Position numbers and translations under genes: made by a program
The notes under the pieces: model-generated
What the model was told of the DNA's origin: nothing
Database searches by the model: none
The model's input: only the letters and a program-made list of their open reading frames with translations
In this document: piece by piece, positions 1 to 7,774 of the stretch
Layout: each line of letters begins with the position of its first letter
Numbering within the stretch: the stretch's first letter is position 1
DNA from: Chitinophaga pinensis
GTDB taxonomy: Bacteria > Bacteroidota > Bacteroidia > AKYH767-A > OLB10
Length of the DNA: 9,403 bases
Reading direction: 5' to 3'
Assembly (NCBI GenBank): GCA_945872015.1
Contig: CAMBYJ010000053.1
Coordinates: forward strand, 1 to 9,403

Positions 1-3000
1 CGTCATATACTTATTCAAATACACCAACATATACGCATAATACGCATTGGGATTATTTCATTAATCACCTTTCAACAACGTCACTAAATTCGTATACAGT
101 TGCTGGAGGTAGTACATCTGCTAATCATCCTTTCGGAACAGCTAATAACCTATCAAAGTCACAATATCTGTGGCGCGCATCAGAACTAACGGCTGCGGGT
201 ATGGGTGCTGGTAATATTACAGGATTAAATTTTTATTTGCAAAATGTAGGTTCGCCTTTTAATAAGCTAACAATCCGAATGAAAATGGTTACTGCAGATA
301 CAATTACTACTTCTAATGCAAGTAATGCAGGTTTTACAACGGTTTATAGCAAAGGACATGATTTTGCACCTAATACTGCCGGATGGAGAAATATTCAGTT
401 AACAAATTCATTTAACTGGGATGGTGTATCTAACTTGATAATTGAAGTGTCTTTTGATAATGCAAATACTGGTGTAGATAATATAGTACAATCTGCTGTA
501 ACAAGTTTTAAGTCGGGAGTTACCACTGCATCTAATGATCGTACGCTAAAAACACATTATGCTTCATATGTTGAAGTGCCTGTTAATCCTGATTTAGCAG
601 CAATTGATTCTTTTATCACAGTTTCTTTTTGGGCTTACGGCGATGCAGCTTTACAACCAATGAATGGTACAACGTTCGAAGCTGTTGACTCAAGTGGAAA
701 TCGTATCATCAATTCTCATACACCTTGGTCTGATTCCAAAGTATATTGGGATGCAGGTGCACTTGGTAGCAGCTATGATCGAATTTCAAAATCGGCAACT
801 GCAGCTCAGATTAAAGGACAATGGAATTACTGGACCTTTACCAAAAACTGTGTAACTGGATCAATGAAAATTTTCTTGAATGGTGCTACATTCTTTACTG
901 GTGGAGGAAAAACTAAATTAATGGCCGGCATCGATAAATTCAGAATTGCTAAAGGAACTTGGAATGGTTCTCTTGCTTACAGCGGAAGAATAGATGAGTT
1001 TGCTGTTTTTAATGTGGATTTACCACAGGCAACTATTCAGCAGTTTATGAATAAAAAAATTAATGCTTCTCATCCTTACTATAATAACTTAGTTGCTTAT
1101 TACAACTTCAATGATGGAAATTATTTTACTGCTGCAGATGCTTCTCCAATGAATCATGGACCTGCTTATTTTAGTTTAGGTGCCGACAATCCATTGAAAT
1201 CAGCTGCTGAAATTAATTTTGGATGGAATGAAACTACTGTTCGTCCAAATTTATCTTTTGAACAAGGCGTATATACGTCGCAGTTAGATTCTGTTTTTGT
1301 TTTAGATTCAGTAATGAATCCTCCAACACAAATTGTAGCTTACCTCGATACAATTAATAATGTTGGAATGCCAACAGATACAATGGTGGTTTGGCCATTA
1401 GGCTACACTAATTTTATTTACACACCGCAAGGACAAATGATCGATTCAACCATGACACCTGCGGATGGAACAATTAACCAAAGTGTTTATACGTACTATA
1501 CTTATTCTCCTAACGTTATTCGTTATGAAATGGGTCGTTATATTACTCCTTATGGTAACGGATTAAGTTTAGGTAGTGGCTGGACATGGACTTTTGATGT
1601 GAGTGATTACAGAACATTGTTGCAGGATAGCGTTGATATGTCTGCAGGTAACTGGCAGGAATTGTTAGATGTAAAGTTCTTATTTATCGAAGGAACACCT
1701 CCTCGTGATGTAGTTGGTATTAGAAATCTTTGGAACGGTAATTTTAATTATGGAATTGCAAGTAATCCAATTGATAATTCTTTACAAGCGCTTACTGTCG
1801 ATTTAGAGCCTAATGCTGTAAATGCTCGATGGAAATCTCGCGTAACAGGTCACGGAATGGATTCGCCAGGAAACTGCGCGGAGTTTTGTCCGAAGAATCA
1901 TTTTTATAAAGTAAACGGAACAACGCGTTATACTAAATTAGTATGGAGAGATAACTGTGATTATAATCCGCTTTATCCTCAAGGTGGTACTTGGGTTTAC
2001 GATCGTTCTAACTGGTGCCCTGGTGCTGAAGTATGGACCTACGATTGGGAGATAACTAACTTTATTACTCCAGGAACTTCTTTTACATTAGATCATGATG
2101 TACAAGCATACACACAAACTTCGGGTTGGGATTACTATCAAATCGAAGATCAACTAGTAAGTTATGGTGCTCCTAATTTTACGAATGATGTAGCAGTCGA
2201 AGATATCCTTGCACCAACTACAAATCAAATGTGGTTACGTAAGAATCCAGTTTGTTCTTCACCTATAATCAAAATTAAAAATACAGGCTCGGCTACGTTA
2301 ACTTCTGCAACAATAACATACGGATTAGTAGGCGCTGCACCTACCGTTTATAATTGGACAGGCTCAATTCCATTTCTACAATCAGCAACGATAACTTTAC
2401 CTAATTTCAACTGGATTGGAGGTGCTACTAAATTTTATGCATATGTAAGTAATCCAAATGGAGTAACTGATCAATATGCTCCTAATGATACAATGCGTTC
2501 TAACTTTGTTTATCCGAGTGCAACACCATCAACGTTTGTAATTGAATTAAAAACGAATAGCGTTCCAAGTGAAAACAGCTATACCGTTAAAGATGAAAAT
2601 GGAAATATTGTTTTATCAAGAAGTAATCTTGCAGCAAATACGTATTACAACGATACACTTAATTTGCCAAGCGGATGTTACCGTTTTGAATTACTTGACT
2701 CAGGTGAAGATGGTTTAGCATGGTGGGCAAATACAGCGCAGGGAACTGGCTATGTTCGTTTTAAAAACACGATGGGTAATGTGATGTACAATTTTAATTC
2801 TGATTTTGGCGGACAAGTTTATAAGCAATTTACAGTTGGTATTGCAACAGGCGAGGAGGAATTTTTGTTAACGAATGTGACTAACCTTAACGTATATCCG
2901 AACCCTTCTGAATCGATGGTGTATATCGATTATAACTTAACTAATCGTAATGATGCATCTATCGAAGTATTGGATTTAATGGGTAAAGTAATTTATTCAT

Positions 3001-3128
3001 CGAAGGACGAAAATGTAACTGCAGGAAATAGAGTAGTGGATATGTCTGAATTTAGTAACGGCGTTTATTTCGTTCGTTTGATTTCAGGTAATCAGCAAAT
3101 GACAAAGAAACTAATCATTAAAAAATAA
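1..3128 (+). CDS. Secreted multidomain PNGase F-like protein with T9SS sorting domain (5' partial)
   Basis: The frame is open from the first complete codon at position 3, so the ATG at 201 is internal and the real start lies outside; 1041 residues are visible. Domains in order (nucleotides): a beta-sandwich common in T9SS substrates (about 100-560), a LamG/concanavalin-like domain (about 585-1180), a PNGase F-like pair of jelly rolls (about 1250-2180), a CARDB-like Ig domain (about 2190-2520), a CUB-like domain with GCYRFELLDSGEDGL (about 2530-2840), and a type A T9SS C-terminal domain (about 2870-3125) with YPNP at 2895 and a final LIIKK. PNGase F hallmarks are GRYITPYG (1533-1556), NCAEFC (1872-1889) and the DRSNWCPG motif (2001-2024). 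By family knowledge it is exported across the outer membrane by T9SS and cell-attached or released. PNGase F cleaves N-glycans from asparagine, but D60 and E118 of the classical enzyme have no clear counterpart here, so activity is uncertain and glycan binding is an alternative. Confidence 0.85.
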   Translation, partial: SYTYSNTPTYTHNTHWDYFINHLSTTSLNSYTVAGGSTSANHPFGTANNLSKSQYLWRASELTAAGMGAGNITGLNFYLQNVGSPFNKLTIRMKMVTADTITTSNASNAGFTTVYSKGHDFAPNTAGWRNIQLTNSFNWDGVSNLIIEVSFDNANTGVDNIVQSAVTSFKSGVTTASNDRTLKTHYASYVEVPVNPDLAAIDSFITVSFWAYGDAALQPMNGTTFEAVDSSGNRIINSHTPWSDSKVYWDAGALGSSYDRISKSATAAQIKGQWNYWTFTKNCVTGSMKIFLNGATFFTGGGKTKLMAGIDKFRIAKGTWNGSLAYSGRIDEFAVFNVDLPQATIQQFMNKKINASHPYYNNLVAYYNFNDGNYFTAADASPMNHGPAYFSLGADNPLKSAAEINFGWNETTVRPNLSFEQGVYTSQLDSVFVLDSVMNPPTQIVAYLDTINNVGMPTDTMVVWPLGYTNFIYTPQGQMIDSTMTPADGTINQSVYTYYTYSPNVIRYEMGRYITPYGNGLSLGSGWTWTFDVSDYRTLLQDSVDMSAGNWQELLDVKFLFIEGTPPRDVVGIRNLWNGNFNYGIASNPIDNSLQALTVDLEPNAVNARWKSRVTGHGMDSPGNCAEFCPKNHFYKVNGTTRYTKLVWRDNCDYNPLYPQGGTWVYDRSNWCPGAEVWTYDWEITNFITPGTSFTLDHDVQAYTQTSGWDYYQIEDQLVSYGAPNFTNDVAVEDILAPTTNQMWLRKNPVCSSPIIKIKNTGSATLTSATITYGLVGAAPTVYNWTGSIPFLQSATITLPNFNWIGGATKFYAYVSNPNGVTDQYAPNDTMRSNFVYPSATPSTFVIELKTNSVPSENSYTVKDENGNIVLSRSNLAANTYYNDTLNLPSGCYRFELLDSGEDGLAWWANTAQGTGYVRFKNTMGNVMYNFNSDFGGQVYKQFTVGIATGEEEFLLTNVTNLNVYPNPSESMVYIDYNLTNRNDASIEVLDLMGKVIYSSKDENVTAGNRVVDMSEFSNGVYFVRLISGNQQMTKKLIIKK

Positions 3129-3149
3129 AATCAATTAATTAAAAACAGT

Positions 3150-5321
3150 ATGAAAAAGATAGCAGTACTCTTAATTGGGTTTGTGATTTCCGTAGGTCAG
3201 TTGCGCGCTGACGAAGGCATGTGGCCTCTTATTATGATTCAGCAATTGCAAGATAGTATGCAGGCGCGTGGATTAAAACTAACAGCTGATGATATTTACA
3301 ATATCAATAAAGCTTGTGCTAAAGATGCCGTTGTGCGTTTAATGTCGAAGCAAAACAGAATGTTCTGTACAGGAGAAATTATCAGTAGTGAAGGCTTATT
3401 TTTAACGAATCACCATTGTGGTTATGGTGCTATTCAAGAGCTAAGTACTAATGAAGATAATATTTTAGCAAATGGTTTCTGGGCTAAAAACAAAGGCGAA
3501 GAAAGAAAAGCTAATTTTAATATTGGCTTGCTTTCTAAAGTAGAAGATGTTACTTCAAAAATGTTGGATAGCATCAGTCTAACAATGGACGAAGCTTCAC
3601 GTGCAAAAGCAGTAGCTGATAAACTTACTAAACTACAGGCTTCTTTAAAAGAAGCATTAGGTGCTGATAAAGACAACTATGTTGTTGAAGTGGTTCCTTT
3701 TTATGCAGGGAATAAATATCTTGCTATGTACTATATGGTTTACAAAGACATTCGTTTAGTTGGTACACCTCCTGAGAATATTGGAAAGTTCGGTGGTGAG
3801 ACAGATAACTGGATGTGGCCGCGTCATACAGCAGATTTTAGCATGTTTCGTATTTATGCTAATGCTGATAACAAGCCTGCAGATTATAACGCAAGCAACA
3901 AACCATATAGCCCGTTACATTTCTTCCCAATTAACATTCAAGGAAGTAATCCAGAAGATTTTGCAATGATCATGGGATATCCTGGAAGAACGCAACGTTA
4001 TACTTATAGCAAAGGAATTCAATACTTCGCTTCTAAAGAACGTCCGATGCGCGTTAAAGTTCGTCGTGATGTATTAGACGTTTACGAAGAGTTTATGCAT
4101 GCTGATCCAAAAATTAAATTAATGTATGCTGATAAATTCGCAGGATTAAGTAACTATTGGAAGAAGTTTATGGGTGAAGCATCTGCACTTCCTCAACAAC
4201 AATTATTCGAGAAGAGAAAAGCAGAAGAAGATAAGTTGAAAGCGTGGATTGCAGCTAACAACAAAGGTGCAATGTATAATGAGATGTTCAGTTTATATGA
4301 TCAGGCTTATGCGCAGCAAGAAAAGTATGGTTTATACAGTGTTTACTTTCAGGATGGAGTTAGTAACTCTCAGCCAATGGTATTTGCATTAGGACTTTCA
4401 AAGTTAGAAGCGTTGTTAAAAGACAAATCAAAATCCGAAGATGCTAAGAAAGCAGCTGATGAAATGATGAAAGAACTAGATGAGCAATACAAAGAATATT
4501 TCGATCCGATTGAAGTAAAAGTTTTAGCAACTGTGTTAATGCACTTAACAGAAGATTTAGATCAAGCGAATCTTCCAAAAGAATTAGTTGATCTGTCTGT
4601 TAAATACAAGAAAGAATATTCTAAAATGGCTGCTGATTTATATGCTAAATCATTCCTGACATCAAAAGATAAGATGAAAGCATTTTTATCTTCTCCTTCT
4701 GCAAAGAAAATGAGTAAGGATATGATTTATGTAATTGCAAATGCGTACATGAATAAAATGAATGTAGATATGCGTCCGATTTCAATGGAAATAAATAGTA
4801 AGTTGAGTCGTGCAAATCGTTTGTTCCAAGCAGCAATGTTAGAAATGGACAGCAAGAAGTTATATTCTCCTGATGCAAATGGTACAATGCGTCTTACTTA
4901 CGGTCGCGTATTACCGTACAATGCAAAAGATGCAGTTTCTTACAAAGAATTTACTACATCAAAAGGTATCCTAGAAAAATATACTCCTGGCGACATTGAG
5001 TTCGATGCTCCAAAGAAATTAGTTGATATGTTAAAAGCTAAAGACTTTGGTCAGTATGCTGATAAGGATGGAGAGTTACATGCTTGTTTCTTAACTGATA
5101 ATGATATCACAGGTGGTAATTCAGGTTCTCCTGTTATCAATGGCAGAGGAGAGTTAATCGGAACTGCATTCGATGGTAACTGGGAAGCAATTGCAAGTGA
5201 CTTTGGATTTGATGCTAATTTGCAAAGAACAATTTCATTAGATATTCGCTATACGTTATTTATCATGGATAAATTCGGAGGTGCAGGATATTTGTTAAAT
5301 GAAATGAAGATTGTGAAGTAA
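3150..5321 (+). CDS. S46 family dipeptidyl-peptidase, DPP7-type
   Basis: This is a periplasmic serine exopeptidase of family S46 that removes dipeptides from peptide N-termini, feeding amino-acid catabolism. Its 723 residues fit the roughly 710-720 usual for DPP7/DPP11. A signal peptide (residues 1-20, cleavage after LRA) precedes the DEGMW typical of mature S46 enzymes. The chymotrypsin-like triad is visible: H89 in TNHHCG, D229 in WPRHTADFS, S658 in GGNSGSPV. The segment of roughly 270-560 is the helical cap. N220, W221, N335 and D675 match positions known to hold the substrate alpha-amino group. The residue after FD is G676, as in DPP7, rather than the arginine of DPP11, so a hydrophobic P1 preference is inferred. 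The gene starts 21 bp after the upstream stop in an A-rich spacer with no Shine-Dalgarno sequence or separate promoter, so co-transcription is likely. Confidence 0.95.
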   Translation: MKKIAVLLIGFVISVGQLRADEGMWPLIMIQQLQDSMQARGLKLTADDIYNINKACAKDAVVRLMSKQNRMFCTGEIISSEGLFLTNHHCGYGAIQELSTNEDNILANGFWAKNKGEERKANFNIGLLSKVEDVTSKMLDSISLTMDEASRAKAVADKLTKLQASLKEALGADKDNYVVEVVPFYAGNKYLAMYYMVYKDIRLVGTPPENIGKFGGETDNWMWPRHTADFSMFRIYANADNKPADYNASNKPYSPLHFFPINIQGSNPEDFAMIMGYPGRTQRYTYSKGIQYFASKERPMRVKVRRDVLDVYEEFMHADPKIKLMYADKFAGLSNYWKKFMGEASALPQQQLFEKRKAEEDKLKAWIAANNKGAMYNEMFSLYDQAYAQQEKYGLYSVYFQDGVSNSQPMVFALGLSKLEALLKDKSKSEDAKKAADEMMKELDEQYKEYFDPIEVKVLATVLMHLTEDLDQANLPKELVDLSVKYKKEYSKMAADLYAKSFLTSKDKMKAFLSSPSAKKMSKDMIYVIANAYMNKMNVDMRPISMEINSKLSRANRLFQAAMLEMDSKKLYSPDANGTMRLTYGRVLPYNAKDAVSYKEFTTSKGILEKYTPGDIEFDAPKKLVDMLKAKDFGQYADKDGELHACFLTDNDITGGNSGSPVINGRGELIGTAFDGNWEAIASDFGFDANLQRTISLDIRYTLFIMDKFGGAGYLLNEMKIVK

Positions 5322-5340
5322 TTCCAATTCGATATAAATG

Positions 5341-5370
5341 TAAAAGGCTGCATGAAAATGCAGCCTTTTA
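5341..5370. terminator. Bidirectional intrinsic terminator between convergent genes
   Basis: A perfect 13-bp inverted repeat, TAAAAGGCTGCAT (5341-5353) and ATGCAGCCTTTTA (5358-5370), closes a GAAA tetraloop. The GC-rich core is flanked by A on one side and T on the other, so either strand gives a hairpin followed by a U-run. It serves the S46 gene ending at 5321 and the photolyase gene converging from the right, whose stop codon (5368-5370, TAA on the minus strand) lies inside the stem. Confidence 0.9.
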
Positions 5371-6867
5371 TATTATCCCCATTTTGTTAAACCAGTCGGA
5401 AGCTGATTTATTGTACGTACTTATTTTTTCTTCCGTTAACTTATTAGCTAAACTAACCATCATGGACATACGCGGATTTTTCGCAAAAGCATTTTTATGT
5501 TTGATGATGAATTGCCAGTATAAAGCATCCCATACATCGCACCAATCACCTTTCTGATAATTGCTCATTTTTAAAATGTAGTTTGAGCCAGAAATGTAAG
5601 GCTTTGTGCTCATCAATCCTGCATCTGCATACTGACTCATTCCGTATACATTTGGCACCATCACCCAATCGTAGGCATCAACAAATAACTCCATAAACCA
5701 ACGATACACTTCATCAGGATCAAATTCGCATAGTAGCATAAAATTACCTACTATCATTAGTCGCTCGATGTGATGTGCATAGCCATGCTCATTAACTTTA
5801 TTAATCACATCATCAATAGGTGTTATACCGGTTGTTCCATTGTAAAATGATGCTGGGATTTTTCTTGTGTATTGAAAATGATTATTCGTTCGCTGATAAA
5901 CACCTTTGTGCGTGTACACAACACGAATAAATTCACGCCATCCTAAAATTTGTCGGACAAAACCTTCAACAGAATTTACAGGTAAATTTCTTTTGTTGAA
6001 CTCTTCAATTGTTCTATCTAAAATATAATCAGGATTTATTAATCCGATATTTAACATTGGCGTTAATATGCTATGAAATAAAAACGATTCACCTTCTACC
6101 ATGGCATCTTGATAAATACCATAATTATTTAAGCGCTCATTCAAAAAATTATCAAGCCATTTTTTACTTTCTTCAAATGTTATTGGATATAAAAGTGTAT
6201 CAGCTTTTCCCGGATTATTTGCAAAGTTGGTGTTCGTATAATTCAGTGCTTCTTTAATAATTGCACTGCTTTTAATTTTCGGTAATGCATGAACGATAGT
6301 CCCTGCAGGCATCTTTTTTCTATTCTCCGAATCAAATGTCCATTTGCCACCAATTGGTTTATCGTTATCTAGTAAAATCGAAAACTGTTTTCTGAAGTGA
6401 ATATAAAAATCGGTCAAGAAAAATTTGTTTTTTGATTTCAAATATTCATCACTGTTATTTTTTGAAATAATAAAGTTGGGGCTATCGCACCAATTGATTT
6501 TAATGGAGTAATTATTGGCAAATCGGTTTAATCTTCTTTCCAGTAAATAATCATTTACTTCTGCAATGTAAATTTGGTTTGTTGATTTCTCGTTAAAGAA
6601 CGCAAACAACTTTTCTAGGTTTGATTCTATTGAGCTGCTTTCTATGTAATGAACGTTATATTTTTTCTCCGATAAATGCGCAGCATAATATTTCATAGTT
6701 GCCCTATGATAGGCAATTTTGATTTTATGAAAATTAAAATGCTTGAAAAATAAATCATCTTCTAGGATAAAAACATCCCTGCTAATGTTTAGTGCTGGAT
6801 GATTTTCATAAAGCTGATGAGGGAATACTATACTTGCCGAATTCACATTATCAGAACAACAAAGCAT
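5368..6867 (-). CDS. Photolyase-related protein of the FeS-BCP family, lacking the cluster cysteines
   Basis: A 499-residue cryptochrome/photolyase-related protein (DPRP/PF04244 type, the family of bacterial (6-4) photolyase PhrB). An N-terminal Rossmann-like antenna domain (about 11-130) precedes the helical FAD-binding domain (about 230-490). Family signatures are VRQILGWREFIR (304-315), YAHHIERLM (363-371, including H365/H366, which match the essential PhrB histidine pair), WVMVPNVYGM (401-410), KPYISGSNYI (422-431) and KNPRM near 463. Relatives use FAD and light to repair (6-4) photoproducts, or act as photoreceptors. The oddity is that the positions of the four [4Fe-4S] cysteines (C350, C438, C441, C454 in PhrB) are P350, Q438, D441 and, after a shortened loop, D444; the only nearby cysteine is C443. 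FAD and DNA-binding features look intact, so an active cluster-free enzyme is inferred, substrate unproven. The ATG at 6867 puts about ten residues before the first strand. Confidence 0.9.
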   Translation of the reverse strand: MLCCSDNVNSASIVFPHQLYENHPALNISRDVFILEDDLFFKHFNFHKIKIAYHRATMKYYAAHLSEKKYNVHYIESSSIESNLEKLFAFFNEKSTNQIYIAEVNDYLLERRLNRFANNYSIKINWCDSPNFIISKNNSDEYLKSKNKFFLTDFYIHFRKQFSILLDNDKPIGGKWTFDSENRKKMPAGTIVHALPKIKSSAIIKEALNYTNTNFANNPGKADTLLYPITFEESKKWLDNFLNERLNNYGIYQDAMVEGESFLFHSILTPMLNIGLINPDYILDRTIEEFNKRNLPVNSVEGFVRQILGWREFIRVVYTHKGVYQRTNNHFQYTRKIPASFYNGTTGITPIDDVINKVNEHGYAHHIERLMIVGNFMLLCEFDPDEVYRWFMELFVDAYDWVMVPNVYGMSQYADAGLMSTKPYISGSNYILKMSNYQKGDWCDVWDALYWQFIIKHKNAFAKNPRMSMMVSLANKLTEEKISTYNKSASDWFNKMGII

Positions 6868-7012
6868 AATGTTTGTTTTCTAATTCCGATATTTCGTTTA
6901 TAAGAACAAAAGTTTAGTTTGTTTTGATAGATCTGAATTTTTCAATCTAGAAGGCAGTAGCGAATCTATAAAATGTAACAAGTTGAATTAAGCAGAACTG
7001 CAAAGTAACTTA

Positions 7013-7693
7013 TTATGCGAACGAAAAAATCGCAAAAAGTATTACAGAAGTAATAATCCCATAAAGGAATGTGTTATAAGCATAAGATAAGTATCGATAC
7101 TTGCGATCTAATACTTTACCTTGACCATGGAAGTCCGCAAATATGCATCGGTAGAGATACTCGTCATCTTTCACAATCGTCAGCATAGTATCTTCAAAGT
7201 CTTCACGAGAAAGACTAGAAGAGTTTCCGAAGAAGAATAGTGTTGTGCCTTTTTTGTCTAAGTATTCTTGAGAAACATCAATTTTTCTGATGGTTGGTCG
7301 AGTAACTAAAATGGCAAAAATGGTTGCAATTAGTGATGTCGCCATTAAAAATAAAATAGGCAGATGGAATTTTGCTTGATAACCATCATTCTTTGCAATT
7401 GAACTGATTATTATGGTAAGAAGGACTGTACTAATAGAGATAATTATATTGGCTTTATTATCAGCTAAAGTATTTTGAGTATTCAAATTGTTGGATAAAA
7501 CACGGAAGTATCCATTGATACCAGTATCATGAAACTCTCCTAGCGGTTTTCTTGCCGATTCATTATAATTTGATGGTCTTGGCATAATAATTTTTCGAAT
7601 TTCAAAAGTATTGTTTGGTAGGACTTCTGACGAACAATAATCAAAACTTAATTTTAATTTAACGTAGGAGTATGTTGATTTAGCTTCAGGCAT
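7013..7693 (-). CDS. Membrane protein with PycTM (DUF5706) Pycsar-effector-like domain, stand-alone
   Basis: A 226-residue inner-membrane protein. Residues about 60-226 carry the PycTM/DUF5706 pattern: LADNKAN (76-82) leading into helix 1 (82-100), helix 2 (about 109-131) ending in the typical TRP, a cytoplasmic segment with TLFFFGN (151-157), LSREDFEDTM (161-170) and DDEYLYR (176-182), then helix 3 (about 204-225). In Pycsar anti-phage systems such a domain acts as a membrane-disrupting effector triggered by cyclic pyrimidine nucleotides. In many Bacteroidota the same domain is fused behind an HD phosphohydrolase domain and is not proven to be defensive. Here there is neither an HD domain nor a cyclase gene nearby, and the first 55 residues are polar and unrecognised. 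A second in-frame ATG at 7585 (M37) would give 190 residues with the whole domain, and a promoter-like TACTTTTG sits just upstream of it, so the shorter protein is a serious alternative. Domain call fairly sure, role unknown. Confidence 0.8.
   Translation of the reverse strand: MPEAKSTYSYVKLKLSFDYCSSEVLPNNTFEIRKIIMPRPSNYNESARKPLGEFHDTGINGYFRVLSNNLNTQNTLADNKANIIISISTVLLTIIISSIAKNDGYQAKFHLPILFLMATSLIATIFAILVTRPTIRKIDVSQEYLDKKGTTLFFFGNSSSLSREDFEDTMLTIVKDDEYLYRCIFADFHGQGKVLDRKYRYLSYAYNTFLYGIITSVILFAIFSFA
7603..7610 (-). promoter_or_regulatory. Candidate -7 element (TACTTTTG) for the PycTM-domain gene
   Basis: The minus strand reads TACTTTTG, a full match to the Bacteroidota -7 consensus TAnnTTTG. 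A weak -33 candidate (TTCG against TTTG) lies 20 bp upstream. It is 17 bp before the ATG at 7585 but inside the longer reading frame that starts at 7693, so it fits only the shorter start. A chance match in AT-rich DNA is possible. Confidence 0.35.
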
Positions 7694-7774
7694 TGATGCT
7701 TAATACAATATTGATTAGTAATTTTTATAACCAAACGCAAAAAACGAACTCCTAAAATTTTTAATATTCAGAAA

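Noticed and set aside
201..203. ATG at 201 as the start of the first gene
   Set aside because: The same frame is open to position 3 and encodes a continuous beta-sandwich sequence (for example KSQYLWRASELTAAG) upstream of that methionine.
3434..3676. Minus-strand reading frame inside the S46 gene; likewise 4645-4887
   Set aside because: Both lie antisense within a clearly coding gene with intact catalytic motifs and resemble no protein; they are shadows.
6009..6257. Plus-strand reading frame inside the photolyase gene
   Set aside because: It is antisense to conserved photolyase sequence, with low-complexity translation and no motif.
7694..7774. Terminator after the SPOR/TonB-like gene
   Set aside because: The spacer is AT-rich, but I found no GC-containing stem with a following T-run.
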